In this document: positions 46,763 through 55,481 of the stretch, in pieces
Position numbering within the stretch: position 1 is the first letter of the stretch
How the letters are laid out: each line of letters starts with the position of its first letter
NCBI GenBank assembly: GCA_030123585.1
Contig: CP126120.1
Span: 1,985,001 to 2,049,000 of the forward strand
Reading direction: 5' to 3'
Length of the DNA: 64,000 nucleotides
Source: Rhodanobacteraceae bacterium
GTDB lineage: Bacteria; Pseudomonadota; Gammaproteobacteria; Xanthomonadales; Rhodanobacteraceae
Translations under genes and position numbers: made by a program
The notes under the pieces: generated by a model
Seen by the model: only the letters and a program-made list of their open reading frames with translations
Database searches by the model: none
Told to the model about the DNA's origin: nothing

Positions 46763-47177
46763 GCCGCGCGCGAACGCCGGCTTCACCCTGCTGGAAATGA
46801 TGGTGGTGCTGGCGATCGTGGCGCTGGTGGTCGGCGTGGCCGCGGTGAACGCCTTCGCGTTGATGCACAGTTGGCGCGCGCGCACCCAGCTCGACGCGAT
46901 CGGCGAGCAATTCGCGCACCTGCCGATGCTGGCGCGCCAGCGCGGACGGGCGATCGTGTTGCCGCCCAAGGCCGATCCGGATCCGGAGAACGCGAAGTTG
47001 CCGCCGGCGATCACCCTGCCCGCAAACTGGCTGATCCGCTTCGACCATCCGCTGAAGGTGCAGGCCACGGGTTTGTGCGAAGGCGCCACCATCACGCTGG
47101 AGCATTACGACCGCACCTACCAGCGCCGGATCCTGCCGCCGTTCTGCCAATGGCAGGCCATCGACGAAGCGCAATGA
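46701..47177 (+). CDS. gspH: Minor pseudopilin GspH
   Basis: This 158-residue protein has the prepilin site AG|FTLLEMMVV with Glu5 and a GspH-type soluble part. The leader is long, 27 residues, because the only ATG in frame lies 62 nt inside gspG; a TTG at 46710 would shorten it slightly. The gspG stop and an AGGAG lie within this leader. Two Cys near the C-terminus (LCEG and PFCQW) may pair. Its stop overlaps the gspI start (ATGA at 47174-47177). Confidence 0.85.
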   Translation: MPTLATCRNSSNNSHRSRRSKPRANAGFTLLEMMVVLAIVALVVGVAAVNAFALMHSWRARTQLDAIGEQFAHLPMLARQRGRAIVLPPKADPDPENAKLPPAITLPANWLIRFDHPLKVQATGLCEGATITLEHYDRTYQRRILPPFCQWQAIDEAQ

Positions 47178-47794
47178 CGATGCAGACCGCAGCGGGCGTG
47201 TCGGGCCTTCCGGTCCTCCTACAAGGCGACTGTAGGAGCGGCGGAAGCCGCGACGGTTCCGCGCGCAAACAAACCGTCACGCAAAACCGGTCGGGCCTTC
47301 CGGCCCTCCTACATGTTAAGGGGTCGGGCCTTCCGGCCCTCCTACAAGACGACTGTAGGAGCGGCGGAAGCCGCGACCGGATCCACCACCAACGCGGCTT
47401 CATGTTGCTGGAAGCCATCGTGGCCTTGGTGATCTTCAGCCTGGTGGCGGTGTCGCTGTATGCGTGGCAAAGCACCAACGTCCAGGCCATCCAGCGGGCC
47501 GAAGCACATGCCCGCGGCAATGCGGCCACGCGTTCGGCGCTGGCCGTGATCGCCGACGTCAACCCCATGCTCACGCCGAAGGGCGAACGCCCGATGGGTG
47601 CGGATACCGTGCGCTGGAGCGCCACGGAACTGCGCCCGGTGCGCGAGGGCGTCACCGCGGTCGGACTGCCCAGCCTGTTCGACCTCGGGCTGTACGAGAT
47701 GCACGTGCAGGTTCTGGACGGCAACGACGTGATTGCCGCATTCGTGGTGCGCCAGGCGGGTTACAAGCAGACGCGCCAAATGGATCAGCCATGA
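47174..47794 (+). CDS. gspI: Minor pseudopilin GspI with a leader extended by REP sequence
   Basis: The mature GspI part is clear: the prepilin site RG|FMLLEAIVALVIF with Glu5, then about 120 residues of GspI-type sequence. No ATG, GTG or TTG lies between the REP block and the cleavage site. The only good start in frame is the ATG at 47174, which overlaps the gspH stop as expected in this operon. Translation from there crosses five REP elements without a stop, giving a 206-residue protein with cleavage after Gly75. The REP-coded leader reads SGLPALLQ three times (once as SGLPVLLQ) and DCRSGGSRD twice. Either the leader works at this length, or a weak start is used, or the gene is damaged. Confidence 0.75.
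   Translation: MTMQTAAGVSGLPVLLQGDCRSGGSRDGSARKQTVTQNRSGLPALLHVKGSGLPALLQDDCRSGGSRDRIHHQRGFMLLEAIVALVIFSLVAVSLYAWQSTNVQAIQRAEAHARGNAATRSALAVIADVNPMLTPKGERPMGADTVRWSATELRPVREGVTAVGLPSLFDLGLYEMHVQVLDGNDVIAAFVVRQAGYKQTRQMDQP
47201..47376. repeat. Five REP elements inside the gspI leader
   Basis: GGCC-stem elements (minus orientation) lie at 47201-47222, 47291-47312 and 47324-47345. CGGC-stem elements (plus) lie at 47232-47253 and 47355-47376. They occupy the space between the gspH stop and the codons for the GspI cleavage site. The open frame is kept across all five. Confidence 0.93.
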
Positions 47795-48402
47795 AGCGCG
47801 CACAGGGCTTCACCCTGATGGAAGTATTGGTCACGCTGATCATCACGGCGCTGGCGGTCGCGTTGCTGTTCCAGGCGCTGGGCAGCTTCAACCACGCGCG
47901 CGTGCGCACCGCGGCGCTCGAAGGCGTGCGTGACAACAAGACCGTGATGGCTGGCTGGATCGGCGACACGATTCGCGGCATCGTCGCGGTGGACCCGCGC
48001 TCGCTGGCGGTCAGCAAGAAGGGCGATCCGGAGCTCGGATTGACCGGCGATGCGGACGGTTTCTCGGCCATGACGGTGTCGCCCCTCGAGTCGGGCACGG
48101 GCATCCCGACGGTGATCCGCTGGCAGGTCGAGCGCGGGCCCACGGATGACGGGCTCGCCTATCGCGAAACGGGCCGCGAGGCGCTGTACCTGCCCATGGG
48201 CCAATCGCTGCAGTTCGCCTACATGGACCACCAGGGCAAGTGGCATGCGCAGTGGCCGCCCGAGCAAGGCCTGCAGCAGGCTTTGCCCGACGCCATCCAG
48301 CTGACCTATACCGACGATGGCCAGCCCAAGGTGCTGGTCACCGCCATCGCCGCGCCGCGACCCACGCTGCTGGCGCCCTACGACCTCGAGGTCGCCGAGT
48401 GA
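47791..48402 (+). CDS. gspJ: Minor pseudopilin GspJ
   Basis: This 203-residue protein has a short leader (MKRAQG) and the prepilin site G|FTLMEVLVT with Glu5, followed by a GspJ-type soluble domain with VRDNKTVMAGWIGDTIRG and a C-terminal LVTAIAAPRPTLLAPYDLE. GspJ joins GspI and GspK at the pseudopilus tip. Its ATG overlaps the gspI stop (ATGA), and its stop overlaps the gspK GTG. The normal short leader here contrasts with gspI. Confidence 0.92.
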   Translation: MKRAQGFTLMEVLVTLIITALAVALLFQALGSFNHARVRTAALEGVRDNKTVMAGWIGDTIRGIVAVDPRSLAVSKKGDPELGLTGDADGFSAMTVSPLESGTGIPTVIRWQVERGPTDDGLAYRETGREALYLPMGQSLQFAYMDHQGKWHAQWPPEQGLQQALPDAIQLTYTDDGQPKVLVTAIAAPRPTLLAPYDLEVAE

Positions 48403-49520
48403 AGCGCCGCCTGCCACGCAGCCGCCAACGCCAACAGGGTGGTTTCATCCTGCTGACTGTACTGGCGATGCTGGTGGTTCTGGTGCTGCTGGCCAGCGCC
48501 GCGGCCACGACCGCCGACCGCGTGCGCGCCGATCAGCAACTGGACGACGCACGGCTTGCCGGCCAACTGGACGCCCGCTCCACCGAAGCGACCCTGTTGT
48601 ACCTGCTGGCCACACAGCGGCGCACCTTCGCAGGACTGACGGTGGATGCCCGCATCGTCTATACGCCATCGGAACTCGCCGAGAAGGCGCACGGCGAGTT
48701 CGTGACCACGCTGATGCCGGTTGGCAACGAATTGCGCATGAATGACGAGGTTTACAGCGGCCTCGGCAGCAGTCGCTTCGCGCTGATGACCGATGCGGGC
48801 CGCGCCAACATCAGCATGAACCCGGTACTGCGCCAGAACTGGCTGATCCAGCTGAAGACGTCTCCCCAGGAACAATCCCGCTTGAGCGATACCTTGCTGG
48901 ACTACCAGAGTCCCGGCAACTTTCCGCGCCTCAACGGCGCCAAGGCCGACCAATACCGGGAGAAGGGGTTGCAGCCGCCCCCCGAACGTACCCTGTTCAC
49001 GCCGCTGGAGCTGCGCCGCGTGATGGACTGGGGCAAACTGCTGGCGCCGATGGACGATGCAACCTTGCTCAACACCCTCACCACAGTCCGCCCCAACCCG
49101 ATCGACGTCAACGCGGCGCCGTTGTCGGTGCTGATGATGTTGCCCGGAGTGACCAGGACGATGGCCGAACGGGTGGTGGCGCTGCGCAACGTGCAGGCGT
49201 TCGTCGACAATGCCAGCGTCTACACTCTGCTGCCAACGCTGGACGAAGAGAGCGACTCGATCGGTTTGTATCCCTCCGACTCCGGTACCATGGCACTTTG
49301 GCCTGATGCGACGGGTGCCGGCACCCTCGTTCACTGGACCCTGACCCCGTTCGACAATGGCGGAAGCCCTTGGCACATCGATTATGAACTCCGGCTTCCG
49401 GCGCGCGCAGGCGGCAACGACGCGCCTCCTCACCAACCTCAGACGCCGCTTCTTGGCGACACGCAGGCTGCGCACCCGGGACAATCTGACGCCACTCCGG
49501 GAAGCGGGGCGTCAGATTGA
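48399..49520 (+). CDS. gspK: Minor pseudopilin GspK
   Basis: This 373-residue protein is the large tip pseudopilin. It has a basic leader, the site GG|FILLTVLAML where residue 5 is Thr rather than Glu (as usual for GspK), and a large soluble domain with NPIDVNAAPLSVLMMLPGV, a helix-hairpin-helix-like segment typical of GspK. It starts with a GTG overlapping the gspJ stop (GTGA). A low-complexity tail of about 35 residues overlaps the start of gspL by 137 nt in another frame. Confidence 0.9.
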   Translation: MKRRLPRSRQRQQGGFILLTVLAMLVVLVLLASAAATTADRVRADQQLDDARLAGQLDARSTEATLLYLLATQRRTFAGLTVDARIVYTPSELAEKAHGEFVTTLMPVGNELRMNDEVYSGLGSSRFALMTDAGRANISMNPVLRQNWLIQLKTSPQEQSRLSDTLLDYQSPGNFPRLNGAKADQYREKGLQPPPERTLFTPLELRRVMDWGKLLAPMDDATLLNTLTTVRPNPIDVNAAPLSVLMMLPGVTRTMAERVVALRNVQAFVDNASVYTLLPTLDEESDSIGLYPSDSGTMALWPDATGAGTLVHWTLTPFDNGGSPWHIDYELRLPARAGGNDAPPHQPQTPLLGDTQAAHPGQSDATPGSGASD

Positions 49521-50508
49521 ATGGGTGGTGTCGCGCGGGTGGTGCCTGTTCCTGCTGGTGGACTGCGGCACGGTGCCGCGCAAGCGGCGCGCGGATTTCG
49601 TGGCGACGGCGGTGCGGCGTGCATCGCCTTTCCCGGCACCGGGATGGCGGATCGCGTGGCACGGGGACCGGGCCATGGTATGGATATGGCCGCAAGACCA
49701 GTTGACCGATCCGGGCTCGCAACCTGCCGTGGCCCAATCCGCCGCACCACAACGATTCGTTCCCGAAACCCTGTTGCGCGGCGCGCCGCTGGCGGATGGC
49801 GTGCAACTGGTGCGTTGCTCGGATGGCGTGGAGGCGCGCGCCTGGGTGGATGGGTGCCTGCATGCCAACAACTGGTGGCCTGACGTGCCCGACGCTTCGG
49901 CATGGGCGACGTTTTGCCGGGGAGCAGGTTTCGCGCCGCAGGCGCTGCCCGCAGTGGTCGAATTGCCGTGGCGCGAAGAACCATGGACGGTCACGCGCGA
50001 CCTCTCGCTCAACCAGGCCCTCCTGCAGTCGCAGCGTCTGGCCATCCCCGCAGCGTGCGCGCTGGTGGTGCTGGCCGCGGCCTATCAGGCCGGAGCGTTG
50101 GTCCGTCTGGAGCTGGCCCGCCATGCGGTGGCCAGCGAGATCGCCCGCGAAAGCGCACGGGTTTCCGACATCCTGACCCAACGCAATCACGCGGAGGACG
50201 ATCTCGCGGCGATCCACGCTTTGCTGGCGTTGCGCCCACCGGTGCCGCAGGTGGAATTGATGGAACGGGTGGGTCAGTTGCTGGACAAGCAGCAGGCACA
50301 CATCGTGCGCTGGTCCATGCCGGATCCCCAAACCCTGGACGTCACCATCAGCATGCCTTCTCCCAATCCGCGAGCCCTGGTACTGGCCTTCCAGCAGACC
50401 GGCCTGTTCACGGACATCGGGGCGGATGTCGGGCACGGCGGCGAAAATCAACTGATCATCCACGCCAAGGTGGCACCAGCCCAGGCCAACGGGGGAAGCG
50501 GCACGTGA
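49384..50508 (+). CDS. gspL: Type II secretion protein GspL-like
   Basis: This 374-residue protein has a basic N-terminus, a cytoplasmic part (to about residue 225), one membrane helix (about 226-246, IPAACALVVLAAAYQAGALV) and a periplasmic part with a coiled segment. This is the GspL layout that links GspE to GspM. Its sequence is divergent from the classical GspL actin-like domain. The start is uncertain: the ATG at 49384 lies far inside gspK, and a later GTG near 49527 is possible. Position and topology support the call more than motifs do. Confidence 0.75.
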   Translation: MNSGFRRAQAATTRLLTNLRRRFLATRRLRTRDNLTPLREAGRQIEWVVSRGWCLFLLVDCGTVPRKRRADFVATAVRRASPFPAPGWRIAWHGDRAMVWIWPQDQLTDPGSQPAVAQSAAPQRFVPETLLRGAPLADGVQLVRCSDGVEARAWVDGCLHANNWWPDVPDASAWATFCRGAGFAPQALPAVVELPWREEPWTVTRDLSLNQALLQSQRLAIPAACALVVLAAAYQAGALVRLELARHAVASEIARESARVSDILTQRNHAEDDLAAIHALLALRPPVPQVELMERVGQLLDKQQAHIVRWSMPDPQTLDVTISMPSPNPRALVLAFQQTGLFTDIGADVGHGGENQLIIHAKVAPAQANGGSGT

Positions 50509-51071
50509 TGAATCTGAAGGCACTGGCGCCCCTGGGCGAGGAACTGAAACGGAATCCCCGCTTGCGCCTCGGGTTGGTCGTGATCGTCGCCCTGATCGCC
50601 ATCTACCAGATCACCGGGATCAGCCAGTGGCGTGCCAGTATCGCCGCGGACTACAGCCTGCAACAGGAACGCCTGCTGCGCATTCGCGGCATTTCGAAAC
50701 AGGATGGCTGGGCGCAGCGCGCGGCCGACGCCGCCAGCATGCGCAAGGCGCTGCAGGCCGAAATCTCCGACGCCAACAGCGTCGGTCTCGCCCAGGCCAC
50801 GTTCCAGGGCTGGTTGAGTGGTCTGGTGCGCAGCACCGGCAAGCCGCTGCAGATCACCATGGGCGCACCGGTCAAGCTGCCGGGACAGTCCGGTTACTGG
50901 AAGATTCCGGCCCAGGTGGCTGGCAACCTGAGCATCCGCGAGGCGATGGAACTGATCCGTCAGGTGGAAAGTCGAAAGGAGCTCGTGACCGTCGACAGCA
51001 TCGAGCTCACCAACGACCAGTATCCCAGGGCGTCGTTGGCGCTCGCCACCTATTACCACGTTGCGCAATAA
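50508..51071 (+). CDS. gspM: Type II secretion protein GspM-like
   Basis: This 187-residue protein has a short cytoplasmic N-terminus, one membrane helix (about residues 20-40) and a periplasmic ferredoxin-like domain with LSIREAMELIRQVESRKELVTVDSIEL, typical of GspM. It overlaps the gspL stop by 1 nt (TGATG). GspM stabilises GspL and GspE at the inner membrane. The assignment rests on position, size and topology. Confidence 0.8.
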   Translation: MNLKALAPLGEELKRNPRLRLGLVVIVALIAIYQITGISQWRASIAADYSLQQERLLRIRGISKQDGWAQRAADAASMRKALQAEISDANSVGLAQATFQGWLSGLVRSTGKPLQITMGAPVKLPGQSGYWKIPAQVAGNLSIREAMELIRQVESRKELVTVDSIELTNDQYPRASLALATYYHVAQ

Positions 51072-51081
51072 GGTGCCCACG

Positions 51082-51633
51082 ATGCAGCTTCCAGCATGGG
51101 CTGCCCGACACCCCTGGCTTGCAGGCATGGGCGCTTGCGCGGTGCTCGGGTTGCTGACCGGATGGTTGGCCAATGGGCTGCCGCCGCCTCCATCCCACCT
51201 GACGGAAAGCAATGCCTGGAACCTGCCGGACAAGGATGCATTGAACCGCTATCATGCCGCGGATTTCCAGACGCTCACCCAGTCCGGTGCGTGGAAGCCG
51301 CCTGCCGGGACGCACGTTGCCGGCGGCAGCGACGAAGGCACGCAACCGGGCGGTTGGAAGCTGGTCGGCATCGTCACCGCAGCCGGACCCTATGCCTTGG
51401 TGCTTCCGCAAGGCGGCGGCACCACGCAACGGCTGACCATCGGCGAAAAATTGCCCGATGGTGCGACGATCCGACAGATCAACCACGAGTCGATCGAATT
51501 CGTGACCGCGGGCTGTACTCAGACGCGGGAACTGTTCCCCGTTCCGGGCAGCTCCACGGCCAGGAACCAGGCATGCAAGCCAGCCGCAAGCGGCCAGCAA
51601 CCGCCCGCGGCAGCCGGAGAATCTCATGAGTAA
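51082..51633 (+). CDS. gspN: Type II secretion GspC/GspN-like inner-membrane protein
   Basis: This 183-residue protein has one N-terminal helix (about residues 14-33) and a periplasmic region with GWKLVGIVTAAGPYALV and a following segment (about residues 92-150) that resembles the homology-region domain of GspC/PilP. This domain contacts the secretin. In Xanthomonas xps operons the gene in this position is xpsN, which takes the GspC role. The ATG at 51082 is used; a TTG at 51061 also exists. It overlaps gspD by 8 nt. Confidence 0.8.
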   Translation: MQLPAWAARHPWLAGMGACAVLGLLTGWLANGLPPPPSHLTESNAWNLPDKDALNRYHAADFQTLTQSGAWKPPAGTHVAGGSDEGTQPGGWKLVGIVTAAGPYALVLPQGGGTTQRLTIGEKLPDGATIRQINHESIEFVTAGCTQTRELFPVPGSSTARNQACKPAASGQQPPAAAGESHE

Positions 51634-53884
51634 AATCCGCCCACTCCCTCTGGCGCTGATGATGGCCACGCTGGCCGGGTGCCAGACGACTCCCGCCAAG
51701 CTGCATTTGCCAGGCCCGCTGCCCGTGCCTGCGTCGGCCGGGACCACGGGCGCGACGCAACTCTCCGGCAACGAAGTCAGGCGCACGCAGATGAGCGTCG
51801 AGGCGACTCCCACGCCGCCCACGCCGCCGACCGGGGTTTCCGGGCTGGAAGTCAAGCAGCCCATGCCCAAGCTCACCGGTCCGGATGTCACGGCGAACCT
51901 CGACAACCTGCCGCTGCCGGCCTTCATCAATACCGTTTACGGACACCTGCTGCACGTCGATTATTTCCTCGACCCGCAACTGGCCAAGGCCACCGATCTG
52001 GTGACCCTGCGCGTCAACGAACCGCAACCTCCCGCCATCTTCTACAAGGTCGCCGCCGACGTGCTGCAGCGCTACGGCGTCGCTGTGCAGTGGGACGGCC
52101 ACACCGTCAACCTGATTCCCGCCAAGGAAGCCAAGGGCAGCGAGCCTCCGATCCTCATCAGTGGCAGCGCGTTGCCGAACGTCCCGGAAAGCCATCGGCC
52201 AGTGTTCCAGTTGGTCCAGCTGCACGCGGTCGCCATCGGCGACGTCCAGCACTGGCTGGAGACGGCCTACACCAACAACCAGCTGAAGATCGATACCGAC
52301 ATCCGGCGCAATGCCGTGATTCTGTCGGGGCCGGAAGCCCTGGTCAGGCAGGCCGTCCAGGCGATCAAGGTGCTGGACCGGCCGTTCCTGCGCGGCAGCT
52401 TCAGCCGGCGCATCGAGCCCGCCTTCATCAGCGCCGCCGACCTTGCGCCACGCCTGGTCGATGCACTGAATGCCGAGGGCTATTCCGCCAGTACCGGCGT
52501 CGAGCCTGGCCGGTCGATCATCATCCTGCCGATCACCGCGGCCAACAGCCTGCTGGTGTTCGCGCCCGACCAGGCCACGATGGACCACGTCATCCAGTGG
52601 GCACACACCATCGACCAGCCCAATCCGACCTCGGGCAAGGACAGCCTGTTCTATTACCCGGTGCAAAACACCAAGGCGGCCGAGATCGCGGCGGTGCTGA
52701 ACGGTACGGCGAACACGGGCAACGAGAACCTCACCATGGGTTCGAACCCCACGCCATCCCTCGACACCTCGGGCAAGCCCGCCAACCAACCCGCCACCAA
52801 GAGCACCGCTGCGGGTGCCATCGGCGAGGGGACCTTGCGCGTGGATGTGCCGCGCAACGCGCTGATCTTCCGCGGCGATCCGACCGAATGGCAACGCATG
52901 CTCCCGTTGATCAGGCAGATGGATCGCCCGGCCCGGCAGGTGATGATCCAGGTGACGATCGCCGAAGTGACGTTGACCAACGACACCAACTACGGCGTGT
53001 CATGGCTGGCCTTCGACAGGCATGGCCGGTTCCACGGCAACTGGGTGGTCGGCCAGCTTGGCGGAACCTCCGATACCGGCACCGGGACGGGCACCGGGAC
53101 TGGCACGGGTGGTACGGGCAGTTCCAGCAGTATCGGCAACGGTGGCCTGAGCTATCTGGTCGACGTGGCCGGCGCCAACCGCGCCCAACTCACCGCGTTG
53201 GCGTCCGACAACCGCGTGACCATCCTGTCCACGCCGCGCCTGCTGGTGCAGAGCGGCCAGCAAGCCAGCATCAACGTCGGCACGCAGGTACCCACGCTGA
53301 CCGCCACCACTGCGTCCACCCAGCAGACCGGGGGCACCTCCAACCTGTTGCAATCGATCCAGTACGTCAACACGGGCATCATCCTGGACGTCAAGCCCAC
53401 GATCTTCTCGGACAACCGGATCGATCTCGAAATCAGCCAGGAAGTCAGTGCGGCACTGCCCGTGGCCACGACCGGGCCCCAGTCCCCGGCCATCTCGGAC
53501 CGCAAGGTGAGCACAACCCTGACCCTGCAGGATGGAGGCTCGGTGGTGCTGGGCGGCCTCATTTCCACCCAGGAGACGAACGGCAGCTCCGGCGTGCCGC
53601 TGCTCAAGGACATCCCGCTCATCGGTAACCTGTTCAGCTCGCACACCAAGAACAAGCAGCGCGACGAACTGCTGATCATGATCGTGCCCTACATCATCGA
53701 TTCGGACCAGCAAGCCAAGGCCGTCACGCAGGCCGTGATCGACAGCACGCCCGGCATCGACTCCGGCACGGTGCAAAAAACGCTGACACCGGCAGCGCCC
53801 ACGCCACGACCACCGCCAGCCCCCACGCCGGCCCAAACGCATGGCCTTGGCAACGGCGACCACGATCCACCCAAACACGGATGA
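51626..53884 (+). CDS. gspD: Type II secretion secretin GspD (lipoprotein)
   Basis: This 752-residue protein forms the outer-membrane secretin channel. It has a lipoprotein signal with lipobox LAGC (near residues 16-19), N0-N3 domains (about 85-430) and the secretin core (about 430-690) with VNTGIILDVKPTIF and VVLGGLISTQETNGSSGVPLLKDIPLIGNLF. The lipobox means it may reach the outer membrane by the Lol route, as XpsD does. A Gly-Thr-Ser-rich insertion lies near residues 485-510, and a Pro-rich tail ends the protein. It closes the operon. Confidence 0.96.
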   Translation: MSKIRPLPLALMMATLAGCQTTPAKLHLPGPLPVPASAGTTGATQLSGNEVRRTQMSVEATPTPPTPPTGVSGLEVKQPMPKLTGPDVTANLDNLPLPAFINTVYGHLLHVDYFLDPQLAKATDLVTLRVNEPQPPAIFYKVAADVLQRYGVAVQWDGHTVNLIPAKEAKGSEPPILISGSALPNVPESHRPVFQLVQLHAVAIGDVQHWLETAYTNNQLKIDTDIRRNAVILSGPEALVRQAVQAIKVLDRPFLRGSFSRRIEPAFISAADLAPRLVDALNAEGYSASTGVEPGRSIIILPITAANSLLVFAPDQATMDHVIQWAHTIDQPNPTSGKDSLFYYPVQNTKAAEIAAVLNGTANTGNENLTMGSNPTPSLDTSGKPANQPATKSTAAGAIGEGTLRVDVPRNALIFRGDPTEWQRMLPLIRQMDRPARQVMIQVTIAEVTLTNDTNYGVSWLAFDRHGRFHGNWVVGQLGGTSDTGTGTGTGTGTGGTGSSSSIGNGGLSYLVDVAGANRAQLTALASDNRVTILSTPRLLVQSGQQASINVGTQVPTLTATTASTQQTGGTSNLLQSIQYVNTGIILDVKPTIFSDNRIDLEISQEVSAALPVATTGPQSPAISDRKVSTTLTLQDGGSVVLGGLISTQETNGSSGVPLLKDIPLIGNLFSSHTKNKQRDELLIMIVPYIIDSDQQAKAVTQAVIDSTPGIDSGTVQKTLTPAAPTPRPPPAPTPAQTHGLGNGDHDPPKHG

Positions 53885-53921
53885 TTCTGGTCGCAATGTT
53901 CGCGCCTGTCGGTTGATGCCG

Positions 53922-54191
53922 TCGGGCCTGCCGGCCTTCCTGCGATGATGCGTGGTCGGGCCTGCCAGCCCTCCTACGGGAATCGTTGTTGCGACCCGGG
54001 AGCGGCGTTGCAATGTGGGAGCGGCGGGGGCCGCGACAAGGTGCAACGAACGCGCGCATCGCACGAGCGGTCGAGCCCGCTGGCCTTCCGCGATGATGCG
54101 TGGTCGGGCCTTCCAGCCCTCCTACGATGGTGCACGGTCGGGCCTGCCGGCCCTCCTACAACAGCTTTTGTAGGAGCGGCGGAAGCCGCGA
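53922..54191. repeat. REP cluster between gspD and gmhB
   Basis: The convergent gap 53885-54261 holds several GGCC-stem elements (minus orientation), one degenerate CGGC-stem element (near 54017), a well-formed CGGC-stem element (54170-54191) and the spacer with GCAACGAACGCGCGCATCGC. No ordinary terminator was seen, so the REPs may serve to end both transcripts. Confidence 0.88.
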
Positions 54192-54261
54192 CCACGGCGT
54201 TCTTGGCCGTGGTTGTCGCTTCGTCTCGCCGCGACGCCGCTTGGACCTTCGTTTCGATTGC

Positions 54262-54768
54262 CTACCGCAAATAGCCGATGGCGTCGCGCAAACTCGGCAA
54301 GGCCGCGCTGCCAAGCAGCAGGTTGCTGCCTACTCCGGCGGCGCGTCCGGCGGCAAGGTCGGATGGCTTGTCGCCGATCAGCAGCGAACCCGCGAGGTCC
54401 AACCACAGGTCACGTTGTGCAGCCAGCAGCATGCCGGGCTTCGGTTTCCGGCAATTGCAGTCGCGCCGATATTCGCCTTGGCCCTGCCCGGGATGGTGCG
54501 GGCAGTAATACAGGGCATCCAGTCGCGCACCATGCTCGCGAAATGCTCCATGCATCCAGTCCATGTACGCCCGGAAGTCCGCTTCGGTGTAATAACCGCG
54601 TGCGATGCCGGCCTGGTTGGTCGCGACCACCACGCAGAAGCCCTTCCGGTTGGCGGCCGCAACAAGCTCGAAGATGCCGTCCACGAACTCGGTGCGCGCG
54701 GGACTGCACACGTAACCGTGATCCACGTTGATCACGCCGTCGCGATCCAGGAACAGCGCCCGCTTCAC
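54262..54768 (-). CDS. gmhB: D-glycero-D-manno-heptose 1,7-bisphosphate 7-phosphatase
   Basis: This 168-residue HAD phosphatase has the nucleophile motif FLDRDGVIN (Asp9 and Asp11 by position), motif TNQAG, and DKPSDLAAG. The zinc-binding loop CPHHPGQG..CNCRKP is specific for GmhB. It removes the 7-phosphate from heptose bisphosphate made by HddA. Its ATG overlaps the end of hddC. With hddA, gmhA and hddC it completes the route to GDP-D-glycero-alpha-D-manno-heptose. Confidence 0.94.
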   Translation of the reverse strand: MKRALFLDRDGVINVDHGYVCSPARTEFVDGIFELVAAANRKGFCVVVATNQAGIARGYYTEADFRAYMDWMHGAFREHGARLDALYYCPHHPGQGQGEYRRDCNCRKPKPGMLLAAQRDLWLDLAGSLLIGDKPSDLAAGRAAGVGSNLLLGSAALPSLRDAIGYLR

Positions 54769-55481
54769 GCCGGATTGCCCTCGCCGGTGCCCAGCACCTG
54801 CTGCGCACGCGCGTAATCCTCGGGGATGCCGATGTCGATGAAGTCACGGGTGCGTGTGTAGGCCGCCACTGCGCCCCGTTCCACCGTCGGCCGCAATATT
54901 TCGGTCTCGAACGAAAAAGCCTGGTCGGCAGGCCGCCCCGCCAGCAAGGCGCATTCGATCCGATACACGCCGGCATTGATGTAACCCTGGCCGCCGCGAC
55001 CTTTTTCGATGAATCCGGTGACGCGTACGCCGTCGATGGTCACCGCTCCGTAGCGCGTCGTATCGGCGACGCCGGCCAAGGCCATGCCCAATGGCAAGCC
55101 CGTCTGTCGCGTGCACGCATCGAAATCGGCGTAGTCCAGCTGCAGATAGGTGTCGCCGTTCAACACGAAGCACGCCGCGCCCCGGATGTGTTGCATGGCC
55201 AGCACGATCGCTCCGCCCGTGCCCAGCGGTTGCGGTTCGCGCGAGTGGATGAGCTGCATGCCTTGCCAATGTCCACCGAAGGCCGCTGCCACCTGTTCGC
55301 CACGGTAGCCCGTGGCAAGCACCACGCGTGCAAATCCCTGCGCCGCCAGCGTGTCCAGCAGATACGCGAGAAAAGGACGTCCACGCACCGGCGCCAATGG
55401 CTTGGGGACCTCGCTGACCACGCTGCGCAAACGGGTGCCGAGCCCGCCCGCGAGCACGATGGCCTCGTCAGGCGCGGCCAC
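54765..55481 (-). CDS. hddC: Heptose-1-phosphate nucleotidyltransferase (HddC type)
   Basis: This 238-residue nucleotidyltransferase has the loop LAGGLGTRLRSVVSEVPKP (near residues 11-29), the metal motif NGDTYLQLD and EKGRGGQGYINAGVY. HddC joins GTP with D-glycero-D-manno-heptose 1-phosphate to make GDP-heptose, used in S-layer or O-antigen glycans. The neighbours support this rather than a generic mannose-1-phosphate enzyme. It overlaps gmhB by 4 nt and gmhA by 14 nt. Confidence 0.88.
   Translation of the reverse strand: MAAPDEAIVLAGGLGTRLRSVVSEVPKPLAPVRGRPFLAYLLDTLAAQGFARVVLATGYRGEQVAAAFGGHWQGMQLIHSREPQPLGTGGAIVLAMQHIRGAACFVLNGDTYLQLDYADFDACTRQTGLPLGMALAGVADTTRYGAVTIDGVRVTGFIEKGRGGQGYINAGVYRIECALLAGRPADQAFSFETEILRPTVERGAVAAYTRTRDFIDIGIPEDYARAQQVLGTGEGNPA

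Noticed and set aside
47401..47794. GspI starting at the ATG at the second mature codon
   Set aside because: This start would remove the Gly-Phe prepilin cleavage site and leader that every pseudopilin needs, so the upstream ATG is preferred, though not proven.
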